A DNA stretch of 24,544 bases from an uncultured Bacteroidales bacterium (lineage in GTDB: Bacteria > Bacteroidota > Bacteroidia > Bacteroidales > Bacteroidaceae), in the NCBI GenBank assembly GCA_937901185.1, contig CALCHR010000220.1:1-24544 (forward strand), given 5' to 3'. The notes beneath the pieces were generated by a model. That model was not told the DNA's origin and searched no databases. It was given only the letters and a program-made list of their open reading frames with translations. The position numbers and the translations under genes were made by a program. The first letter of the stretch is position 1. Every line of letters begins with the position of its first letter. Of this stretch, positions 12,675-18,466 are shown one piece after another.

Positions 12675-14340
12675 CGCCAACTCCATCTACAAGATATTCA
12701 CCAAGATCTTTTTTAGTCTCTATAATTTCCTGTACTCTCTCGTCTATAGTCTCTTCGCAGACTAATACTTTAATATAAGCCGGGCGAGTATTAGAAATTC
12801 TGTGTACTCTCTGATATCCTTGCTCAAATAGTGAGAAAGTATACGGGGTATCTATACAAACTAAATACATAGAAGAGTTAAGAGTAAAACCAGTACCGCA
12901 CTTTCCGAAAGTTCCGAGGAAGACCTGCTCATTCGGATCTTCTTGGAATCTAGTCATGTTATCGAAAGCTACTTGGTCAGGAGTATCTCCAGTATTTAAG
13001 CTATACCGAAATCCGTCTAATTTCGCTGCAAGCTGATTAAGCGGCTCTTTAAACATAGAGAAGATAACTACCTTCTCACCTTGAGAACAGATCTCTTGAA
13101 TGTACTCAAAAGCTCTATTAACTTTTATAGATTCAATAGCTTGAGTAGTAAGAACACTCGGACATGCTGTAGCTTGTCTAAGTCTAGTAGTAAGAGCAAG
13201 AAGGTTTCCTGCCTTAAGCTCAATCTTATCAGCTTCTTCCTTGACGCCTTCTTTAATAGCCTCATAAAACTTCTGCTGATCTTCTTCCATCTCAAGATAT
13301 TCTACGTCTATAGTAAGCGGAGGAATATCCTTGCGAACATCGAAGAGCGTTCGGCGAATAGAGCAGTTAGCAATCTCTTCTCTAAGGATCTCTAAGTTCT
13401 TAGATCCGATAATCTGTTTATTTCCGAAGCCTCCGAAAGCACAGTACTGAGATTTGAAGTTAGTCAAAGTAGCAGAGTCATTATCAGTAAACTTTAAACT
13501 GGGGTAAGCTGAGAGGGGACTGTTAACTATCAGGGTTCCGGTAGCAGCTACCTTAAAGTCGGCATCAAGCTTCATAAGGTTATTATACTGTGTAGTATCC
13601 GGGGCACCAATCTTGTGAGACTCATCGAAAGCTATAAGACCAAACTTATTCTCAGAGGTCTTAATAGCCTCTACTACTTTAGGATCCCTAATAGACTCGA
13701 CATTAAGTAAGACGAAGAACTCGTCTATCTTATTCTTAAGCTGCTCAGCTCTCTTCTGCATAGAGCGGTATCGAGTAGTACCGTTTCTAGTAATATACTT
13801 TCCGATAATTACGGAAGTTTCGGTTGAGAACTTCGCAATCTCCTTTTCCCAGTTTCCTCTAAGGCCGGCGATACCGGTAATTACCAGACAGTGATCTATG
13901 ATCCCTCTCTTCTTAAGAGTCTCAGCGAAGAGAATCATCTCGAGGGACTTACCGACTCCGCAGCCATCTAGTAGAAGTGCTTTCTCCTGCTTAAGTAAAA
14001 AGTCGACAGCTTCTAGCTGGTGAGGAAAGGGAGTTGCTCTAAACGAAATCTTCTCAGTTTCGGAAAGAGGCTTAAGATCGTATTTTCTATTAAATGTAAT
14101 CTCCCCAGTTTCGGGGGTGTCAAGTAATCGTAGTTGTATCTCGTCCAAGAAAGTCAGGCTATCTAGTAGGCGACCTAAATAACATACAGGTAATTCCCAA
14201 ACCTTTTCTTTCTTATGATAATGAGCGGTAGGAATAGTCTTAATTGAATCTACTATATATTCATTATAGTCAAACTGTACTATAAGCGAGCTAAGGCCTG
14301 ATATCTTCTGTGGAGGAGAGATCTCATATATTTTAATCAA
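12616..14340 (-). CDS. SNF2-type DNA helicase/ATPase, 574 aa
   Basis: Two RecA-like domains with superfamily 2 motifs: a Q-like PHQLEAVDFLL (106-116), Walker A GCGVGKS (126-132), Walker B FDESH (238-242), motif III AATGT (265-269) and motif VI QGYQRVHRIS (507-516). The N-terminal ~95 residues with YHKKEKVWELP resemble the small HARP-like domain found before some phage SNF2 enzymes. Walker A differs from the usual GLGKT. Such enzymes move along duplex DNA and in phages serve replication, recombination or displacement of bound proteins. The start is TTG with AGGAG 8 nt upstream and no alternative ATG nearby. It ends inside the start of the next gene. Confidence 0.92.
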   Translation of the reverse strand: MIKIYEISPPQKISGLSSLIVQFDYNEYIVDSIKTIPTAHYHKKEKVWELPVCYLGRLLDSLTFLDEIQLRLLDTPETGEITFNRKYDLKPLSETEKISFRATPFPHQLEAVDFLLKQEKALLLDGCGVGKSLEMILFAETLKKRGIIDHCLVITGIAGLRGNWEKEIAKFSTETSVIIGKYITRNGTTRYRSMQKRAEQLKNKIDEFFVLLNVESIRDPKVVEAIKTSENKFGLIAFDESHKIGAPDTTQYNNLMKLDADFKVAATGTLIVNSPLSAYPSLKFTDNDSATLTNFKSQYCAFGGFGNKQIIGSKNLEILREEIANCSIRRTLFDVRKDIPPLTIDVEYLEMEEDQQKFYEAIKEGVKEEADKIELKAGNLLALTTRLRQATACPSVLTTQAIESIKVNRAFEYIQEICSQGEKVVIFSMFKEPLNQLAAKLDGFRYSLNTGDTPDQVAFDNMTRFQEDPNEQVFLGTFGKCGTGFTLNSSMYLVCIDTPYTFSLFEQGYQRVHRISNTRPAYIKVLVCEETIDERVQEIIETKKDLGEYLVDGVGDGTADNRFLDELRAIIRDL

Positions 14341-14542
14341 AACGAAATCTCCTAAGTTGCATTATTTGAAATAATTGAAATTACCGAAATTGTCGGAGTT
14401 ACAGAAACGAGATTACTGAGATTTCGGTAATTTCGGAAGTCTCGCCTACGCGTATACGCGCGCGTAAGGAAAAAGGGCTAAAATCAGCCAAAATTGCAAA
14501 AATGTGCAAATTAATACTAAATTTAGCCTGAAATTGGTGTAA
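14341..14542 (-). other. Non-coding gap with inverted repeat, upstream of the helicase
   Basis: Holds a perfect 14-bp inverted repeat (GAAATTACCGAAAT at 14377-14390 and its complement at 14421-14434, 30-nt loop), built from repeated CCGAAAT units; a CpG-rich alternating palindrome (CGCGTATACGCG, 14449-14460); and a weak terminator-like GGCT-gatttt-AGCC hairpin followed by CTTTTT on the minus strand (about 14469-14484) after the gene at 14543. The inverted repeat lies 37 nt before the helicase start and could be an operator or leader hairpin. Confidence 0.6.
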
Positions 14543-14848
14543 TTAATCTAAAAGTGAGACGTATTCAGTAGAAAAGTCTTTTTCAGGGACTTCTTCCATA
14601 GACTTAAAGGTAAGAGTAGCTTCTATAATAAAAGGTTTATCACAATAATCGCATACAAAGTGCTCTGTCATATCAGGTTCCGCTCCCTCTCTATAATCTT
14701 CATAAAGAATCTTTCCTAAAGCATCCTTTACTAAATCATCAGGTCTACCTAACATAGCCCCAGGCATATAAATCTCTGCAGGAAGATACTGAGCACTACA
14801 ATGAGGACACTTAATAATAGAGGTTTTTCTAGTTGTATTAGTACACAT
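14543..14848 (-). CDS. Zinc-ribbon phage protein, 101 aa
   Basis: Two Cys pairs, CPHC (about residues 14-17) and CDYC (about 66-69), separated by ~50 residues containing PAEIYMPGAMLGRPDDL and GKILYEDY. This forms a plausible single zinc ribbon with a long insert. The pattern occurs in unnamed phage proteins; function unknown. AAGGAG lies 11 nt before the ATG. It stands alone between two unusual non-coding regions, the GC palindrome at ~14450 and the long AT-rich region upstream. Confidence 0.75.
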   Translation of the reverse strand: MCTNTTRKTSIIKCPHCSAQYLPAEIYMPGAMLGRPDDLVKDALGKILYEDYREGAEPDMTEHFVCDYCDKPFIIEATLTFKSMEEVPEKDFSTEYVSLLD

Positions 14849-15289
14849 AAGTTTATAAACTCCTTAAATTACGAAAAAAAATATTTTTTACTGAAAATAA
14901 TTAGCTCGCGTGCGCGCGTCCAGCGCTATATATAATATATACTAGCACTAGAGTATATTATATATAAATATATTAATTTATTATATATTAATTATATTTA
15001 TATATTTATATTTAGAGCTATAGCAATTTTTCTAGATATTGCAGCAAGCTGCTAAGCCTTCGGCCTAAAGGCCTCAGTCTTATCTATAGTAAAATAAATT
15101 ATATATTTATATATCTATATATAATATACAATATAATATATAGTAAATTTATTAATTTATTAAAATTTTTTAGAAAAATTATAGATTTATTTATATAGTG
15201 AGTTATTAATTTAATAAATTATTAGTTTAATAAATACTTAAATAAAATTGTGAATTTTTTGTAAACTTTAGTAAATAATAAAATATATA
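14849..15289. other. Extremely AT-rich non-coding region; origin candidate
   Basis: About 440 bp without any coding frame. It begins with a CpG-rich block (14905-14926), followed by an imperfect palindrome (14927-14943 / 14952-14966), then long runs of TATA and TTAATTTATT sequence. In the middle lies a compact GC-rich island with two hairpins (about 15041-15077): GCAGC-GCTGC and GGCC-TAAA-GGCC. Low-stability A/T DNA flanked by palindromes is the usual appearance of a DNA-unwinding element, but no initiator-binding repeats were identified. It could equally be part of a large RNA with the adjacent GC-rich segment. Confidence 0.5.
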
Positions 15290-15560
15290 CGTCGGGAGCC
15301 AGGGGCCCTAGCCAGCTCCAGAGGCTCTAGAATCCTCCCAGACGAGCTCTAAGACCCTGGGCTATAAATTATACTCCTAATAATATAAAGCTCCCCACAA
15401 AAGATCCTCCGGCTTATTAGGATACACCGAAGCTCTCCGCTCGGCACGTAGCCTTCCAAATTTCTTCCATATCGCATTTTGTTGGGAGGGCCCTGGTACT
15501 TATAATGAAATTACTTAAATTGCGGTACAGGAGATTCTAGAGCTTCCAGGGCAGCATGAA
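15290..15560 (-). ncRNA. Candidate structured RNA, GC-rich hairpin cluster
   Basis: About 270 nt, without ORF, with many complementary arms: 15290-15298/15335-15344 (9 bp with one bulge), 15297-15304/15355-15363 (8 bp with one bulge, crossing the former as an H-type pseudoknot), 15375-15383/15414-15422 (perfect 9 bp), 15427-15433/15439-15444, and 15490-15496/15546-15552 (perfect 7 bp). GC content is far above the flanks. The strand is assumed from the minus-strand direction of all genes; a terminator at 15562-15591 separates it from the gene upstream. It may resemble the large structured RNAs known from phages (GOLLD, ROOL), but I cannot match it to any. Confidence 0.5.
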
Positions 15561-15561
15561 T

Positions 15562-15591
15562 AAAAATGAGGCCTCCAAAAAATGAAGGCCT
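15562..15591 (-). terminator. Intrinsic terminator of the DUF5662 gene
   Basis: Minus strand AGGCCTTC-ATTTTTT-GGAGGCCT, an 8-bp stem with one G-U, followed by CATTTTTATT. It starts 12 nt after the stop at 15603. Confidence 0.88.
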
Positions 15592-15602
15592 TTATATAAA
15601 AT

Positions 15603-16142
15603 TTATTCATCGCGGCTTATTACAGAATCAATACGAGAAAGTATATCTTCAATAATTTCTTTAGTAGCATCAGAAAGATTTTTCTCCGGGTCGGCTTTAG
15701 CTTTATTATAATAAAAGTCAGAAAGTTCTTTCATATCTCCTGAAGCTATAGAGAATGAGCCCCAGTCGCAAATCATTTCTAGTATATAAATATAAGGCAT
15801 GTCTTCGCCGTCCCAGTACTCAGGGTGATGTTCATTATTCATATAATGATGTTCCCAAGCAAGCTCGTACTCTCTAGTCTTCTTTCCGTCGCCGAACCAC
15901 TTCTGGGCATAAGGCTCGAACTCTTCTTCAGAAAACTTAGACTCGTCGTGGCCTTTAATAAGATCCCAGAAAACATCAGGATCAACTTCATCAAAAAGTG
16001 AGGGACACTTCTCTAGTAGCCAGTCTGCGAACTGTTCTACTCGGGCTTTATGATCAACAACATACTGCTTGTAGTCTTCCTGATACTTGTCGAGGCCCTC
16101 ATTAATCATATTTAAAAAATTAAATGCTTGAAGTAAGTTCAT
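15603..16142 (-). CDS. DUF5662-family protein, 179 aa
   Basis: Residues ~60-135 carry the family pattern: LIKGHDESKFSEEEFEPYAQ, an AWEHHYMNNEHHPEYW block, then MPYIYILEMICDW. The invariant His and Asp residues (HD, HH, HHP, D) look like a metal-binding site similar to HD-type hydrolases, though no activity is established to my knowledge. The ATG follows the stop of the gene upstream by two bases. The first residues (MNLLQAFNFLNMINEGLD) resemble, weakly, the terminal tags of the neighbouring virion-like proteins. It ends at a strong terminator before the large non-coding region. Confidence 0.85.
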   Translation of the reverse strand: MNLLQAFNFLNMINEGLDKYQEDYKQYVVDHKARVEQFADWLLEKCPSLFDEVDPDVFWDLIKGHDESKFSEEEFEPYAQKWFGDGKKTREYELAWEHHYMNNEHHPEYWDGEDMPYIYILEMICDWGSFSIASGDMKELSDFYYNKAKADPEKNLSDATKEIIEDILSRIDSVISRDE

Positions 16143-16144
16143 AG

Positions 16145-16537
16145 TTAGGCCCCAAAATTCTGGTCCATTCGTTTTCTTATCTCATCCTTATGTTTTGTAT
16201 TATAAGTAGTTTCAAATTCTTTTACGATAGCCTCAGCACTCTTGATTACTTGACTATCAGTAGTATGACTTTTCACAGTTGAGAGAAGACCCCTAGCAAT
16301 AAGCACTCTTTGCTTATCTTCATAAGCTGCAAGTTCTGGTGTAGACATAAGGCCGCTTTTCTTAGACAGTTTAACTTCTTTTGCTTTAGAAGCTGCAAAC
16401 TGATTTGCAATAGTTCTAAAGTCTTCTTCTTTAGAAAGATCCCAAGTCTTTCCGCGCTGTTTAACCGGGATAGCTTTAGGAGCTTCGGTAGCTTCCCAAA
16501 GATTTTCGTATGCTTTAAATTCTTCGAATAAATTCAT
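16145..16537 (-). CDS. Unknown protein with N-terminal YENLWE tag, 130 aa
   Basis: Starts with MNLFEEFKAYENLWEATEA, closely similar to the last residues (DDFKLYENLWD) of the protein encoded just upstream at 16569-17432. After the tag comes a Pro-rich linker (PKAIPVKQRGKTWDLSK) and a helical basic domain (~35-130). A short tag separated from the body by a linker looks like a targeting or docking sequence. The ATG has AGGAGA about 10 nt upstream. Function unknown; context suggests a virion or packaged protein. Confidence 0.8.
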   Translation of the reverse strand: MNLFEEFKAYENLWEATEAPKAIPVKQRGKTWDLSKEEDFRTIANQFAASKAKEVKLSKKSGLMSTPELAAYEDKQRVLIARGLLSTVKSHTTDSQVIKSAEAIVKEFETTYNTKHKDEIRKRMDQNFGA

Positions 16538-16568
16538 AGTTTGTTTCTCCTATATATAAAATATTTTT

Positions 16569-17432
16569 TTAATCCCAAAGATTTTCATAAAGCTTAAAGT
16601 CGTCAGCTATAGAAGTAGGAGCAGACTCACATAATTCCGTATACTCTTTAGTTCCAATATCAGGAACGCTAAAGTATTGTCCCATGTATCTAATCAGATC
16701 TGCCATTCCAGTTCCTTGTTTTGTTTCTAATAATTTAGAATCCATATAAAGCTCACTTTTCCAGGAGTCGTCTTTCTCGTAGCCTATTAGTAAGACTAAA
16801 GTAAATTCTCCACGGGTAAGGCTACGAGTTTCCTTATAAGTAAAGCCGTTGTCATCAACTCTTACACACTTCACGTCGGTGACGCTAGGAAGCTTGTTCT
16901 TCATCATGTTATACATTAACTTAACGAATTTATCTTTATTAGAGGTAGAAGTAGCTTGAGCAGCTGGCATAGGGGGATAAGACTTATTTAGACTTACTTT
17001 CTTTCCGGTCTTATCAACCCACTCAACTAATAGGTCATTGTACTCCGGTGTTCTTGCGTCAGGAAGAAACATATAAGGCTCAATAGCTTTTACAAAATTC
17101 TCGTAGCCTATTCGCTGAATACTGTCTACTTCCTTATGGTCTATGAAAATACTTATAAAGAATTCATCGGTATTCTTATCAACACTTACTATAATATCCC
17201 TGTCAAATTCATGATGCCCGTTATCATAATGCTCACTAAGACGGAAGCTGTAATTAAAAATATCTTTTCTTGTAATACTCTCCAGCTCGGAGGAAGCATG
17301 GTCTATATGGTACTTAATAAGCTTTTCAAATCTCTTTTTAAAAGAAGTAGTCGTTGAAGCGGAAGATGTAGCAGTGGCTTTAGGAGTATTTATTTTATTT
17401 CCGTTGGAATCTTTCCATTCATTTAGGTTCAT
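16569..17432 (-). CDS. Duplicated-domain protein with C-terminal YENLWD tag, 287 aa
   Basis: Contains two homologous halves of about 105 residues: one near 32-137 (KKRFEKLIKYHIDH ... PYMFLPDARTPEYNDLL) and one near 165-270 (KDKFVKLMYNMMKN ... QYFSVPDIGTKEYTELC). Each has an N-terminal helix, a central beta-sheet and a closing PDxxTxEY motif. A Ser/Thr/Ala-rich linker precedes the first. The protein ends in SIADDFKLYENLWD, the same tag found at the start of the next protein. AATCTCC-type pairing gives a GGAGA site before the ATG. Internal gene duplication is clear; function unknown. Confidence 0.82.
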   Translation of the reverse strand: MNLNEWKDSNGNKINTPKATATSSASTTTSFKKRFEKLIKYHIDHASSELESITRKDIFNYSFRLSEHYDNGHHEFDRDIIVSVDKNTDEFFISIFIDHKEVDSIQRIGYENFVKAIEPYMFLPDARTPEYNDLLVEWVDKTGKKVSLNKSYPPMPAAQATSTSNKDKFVKLMYNMMKNKLPSVTDVKCVRVDDNGFTYKETRSLTRGEFTLVLLIGYEKDDSWKSELYMDSKLLETKQGTGMADLIRYMGQYFSVPDIGTKEYTELCESAPTSIADDFKLYENLWD

Positions 17433-17569
17433 TTTTAATCTCCAATAAACGAGAATTTATTTTTGAGTCTATTTCTCGCAACCCAATTTTCCCATTCAAT
17501 TAATTTAGCGTAATATTTATAATTAAATTATTTATTTAATAAATTGATGGTTTAATAGTGCTTATATAT
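17433..17569 (-). promoter_or_regulatory. Leader/promoter gap before the duplicated-domain gene
   Basis: An AT-rich gap. On the minus strand TTACGCTAAATTAATTG (about 17496-17512) shares GCTAAATTA with the class III elements but lacks the TTTG and TATAC parts, so it is at best a weak version. Closer to the gene, GAGAAATAGACTC and AATTCTC can form a small hairpin ahead of the ribosome-binding site. Confidence 0.35.
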
Positions 17570-17607
17570 AAAAAGACTTAAAGCTTTCTTAGGCTCTAAG
17601 TCTTTTT
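17570..17607 (-). terminator. Intrinsic terminator of the 17614-17928 gene
   Basis: Arms 17570-17584 and 17593-17607 (AAAAAGACTTA...TAAGTCTTTTT, one mismatch) with an 8-nt loop; on the minus strand the right arm ends in TTTTT followed by ATATATA. It starts 7 nt after the stop. Confidence 0.88.
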
Positions 17608-17613
17608 ATATCT

Positions 17614-17928
17614 TTAAGTATTCTTTATTGCGTCCTTACAGGTATTCATACAGTCTCTGCAGTTCTTAAAGCCAGCGTCTTCAGGTTTTATATCTTTATC
17701 TTTTTTACAGCTCCCGCCATAAGACCAACCGCTTCTACTCATAATAAAGTGTTTACACTGATAGCAGAATATTGTATTATTAAAAACGGATAAAGATTCA
17801 TTTAATTCTTCTAGGCAGTATTCACATAGAGGAATAGAGATTCTATCTATTTTTAATATTGCCCTTGTAGTATTTCCACAGGTATCATATTTTTCGTCTT
17901 CCCAGTCTACTGGTCTAATTTCAATCAT
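17614..17928 (-). CDS. Cysteine-rich zinc-binding-like protein, 104 aa
   Basis: Cysteine pairs are CEYC (about 35-38), CYQC (about 55-58), then single Cys in GGSCKKD and a cluster NCRDCMNTC near the C-terminus. The arrangement suggests one or two zinc sites, perhaps a treble-clef plus a knuckle. No named family recognised. The ATG follows the stop of 17933-18247 by 4 nt with only a weak AGGGG upstream, so expression probably depends on coupling. Confidence 0.7.
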   Translation of the reverse strand: MIEIRPVDWEDEKYDTCGNTTRAILKIDRISIPLCEYCLEELNESLSVFNNTIFCYQCKHFIMSRSGWSYGGSCKKDKDIKPEDAGFKNCRDCMNTCKDAIKNT

Positions 17929-17932
17929 TTGT

Positions 17933-18247
17933 TTATTTTTCCCCTATTATATTAATGATAGAGTGATGGTGCATTAATATTTCAATATCTATTTTATATA
18001 CTTTTTTATTTAACAGCTCCGGGAACTTAGAAGGAATATTTATTTTATAAGGTAATAGTTCACCATAAATTTTTTCTCCGTCGTCTAGTACCTTACTAAC
18101 TGTTTTACTATCGTAGTCGTTATATAGTTCTTTGTTATTATATACTATTTTAACAGGGTCTAAGGAACCGAGCTTATCTATTAATTCAGATAAAGTAATT
18201 TCTGATTGGTTATATTTCATTCGGCGTTTAATCTGTCTATTAATCAT
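17933..18247 (-). CDS. Unknown protein, 104 aa
   Basis: I chose the ATG at MINRQIKRRMKYNQ because AAGGTGG lies 8 nt before it; a GTG start at 18259 would lie inside that site. The N-terminus is basic, followed by SELIDKLGSLDPVKIVYNNKEL (helix then strand), which looks like the phage proteins that begin with a Leu-Asp-Pro-x-x-x-Val/Ile-Val turn. The end has a His triplet (ILMHHHSII). No function recognised. It opens a two-gene unit with its own class II promoter and terminator. Confidence 0.7.
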   Translation of the reverse strand: MINRQIKRRMKYNQSEITLSELIDKLGSLDPVKIVYNNKELYNDYDSKTVSKVLDDGEKIYGELLPYKINIPSKFPELLNKKVYKIDIEILMHHHSIINIIGEK

Positions 18248-18259
18248 TTTAGTATCCAC

Positions 18260-18422
18260 CTTAATTTTATTTCTATAATTAATATACGATGTTGGCTAAA
18301 ATAAAATAAACTTTTCTCTATATAAAAGTTAAACTCATTTTGTATATAGCTTTATTATTATATATTTTTATAAATGAGATTAAGTAAGAAGTATAACTCA
18401 TTTATTTTTCATGCCGGCGAAA
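18260..18422 (-). promoter_or_regulatory. Class II promoter plus upstream repeats
   Basis: The class II-like motif ATCGTATATTAATTATAG is at 18273-18290 on the minus strand. Upstream, AAATGAG is followed by TTATACTT and, in a second copy, by TTTAACTT, and an inverted CTCATTT lies between them (about 18327-18403). Three copies of one heptamer around a start region look like an operator or a leader hairpin. No ORF is present. Confidence 0.45.
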
Positions 18423-18423
18423 A

Positions 18424-18462
18424 AGAAAAAGAACTTAAAGTTTTAGTACTCTAAGTTCTTTT
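18424..18462 (-). terminator. Intrinsic terminator of the 637-aa gene
   Basis: Arms 18427-18441 and 18448-18462 (AAAAGAACTTA / TAAGTTCTTTT with one mismatch inside), then TTTTTCTTTTTC on the minus strand. It begins 5 nt after the stop. Confidence 0.9.
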
Positions 18463-18466
18463 GTTA

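Noticed and set aside
12675..12686. Upstream start MELA for the gene after the helicase
   Set aside because: Its ATG overlaps the GGAG that serves the next ATG at 12674; the latter has proper spacing. Not fully excluded.
14927..15180. Multiple TATAAT matches as promoters in the AT-rich region
   Set aside because: At near 100% A/T such hexamers are expected by chance, and none has a class I, II or III context.
14927..15290. CRISPR array or tandem repeats in the AT-rich region
   Set aside because: TATA-type runs recur irregularly, without fixed repeat length or unique spacers.
15290..15363. Self-cleaving ribozyme (HDV-like or hammerhead)
   Set aside because: The crossing stems suggest a pseudoknot, but I find neither the nested double-pseudoknot with a conserved catalytic C nor the CUGAUGA/GAAA core.
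18248..18259. GTG start four codons upstream of 18247
   Set aside because: It lies inside the AAGGTGG ribosome-binding site of the ATG start.
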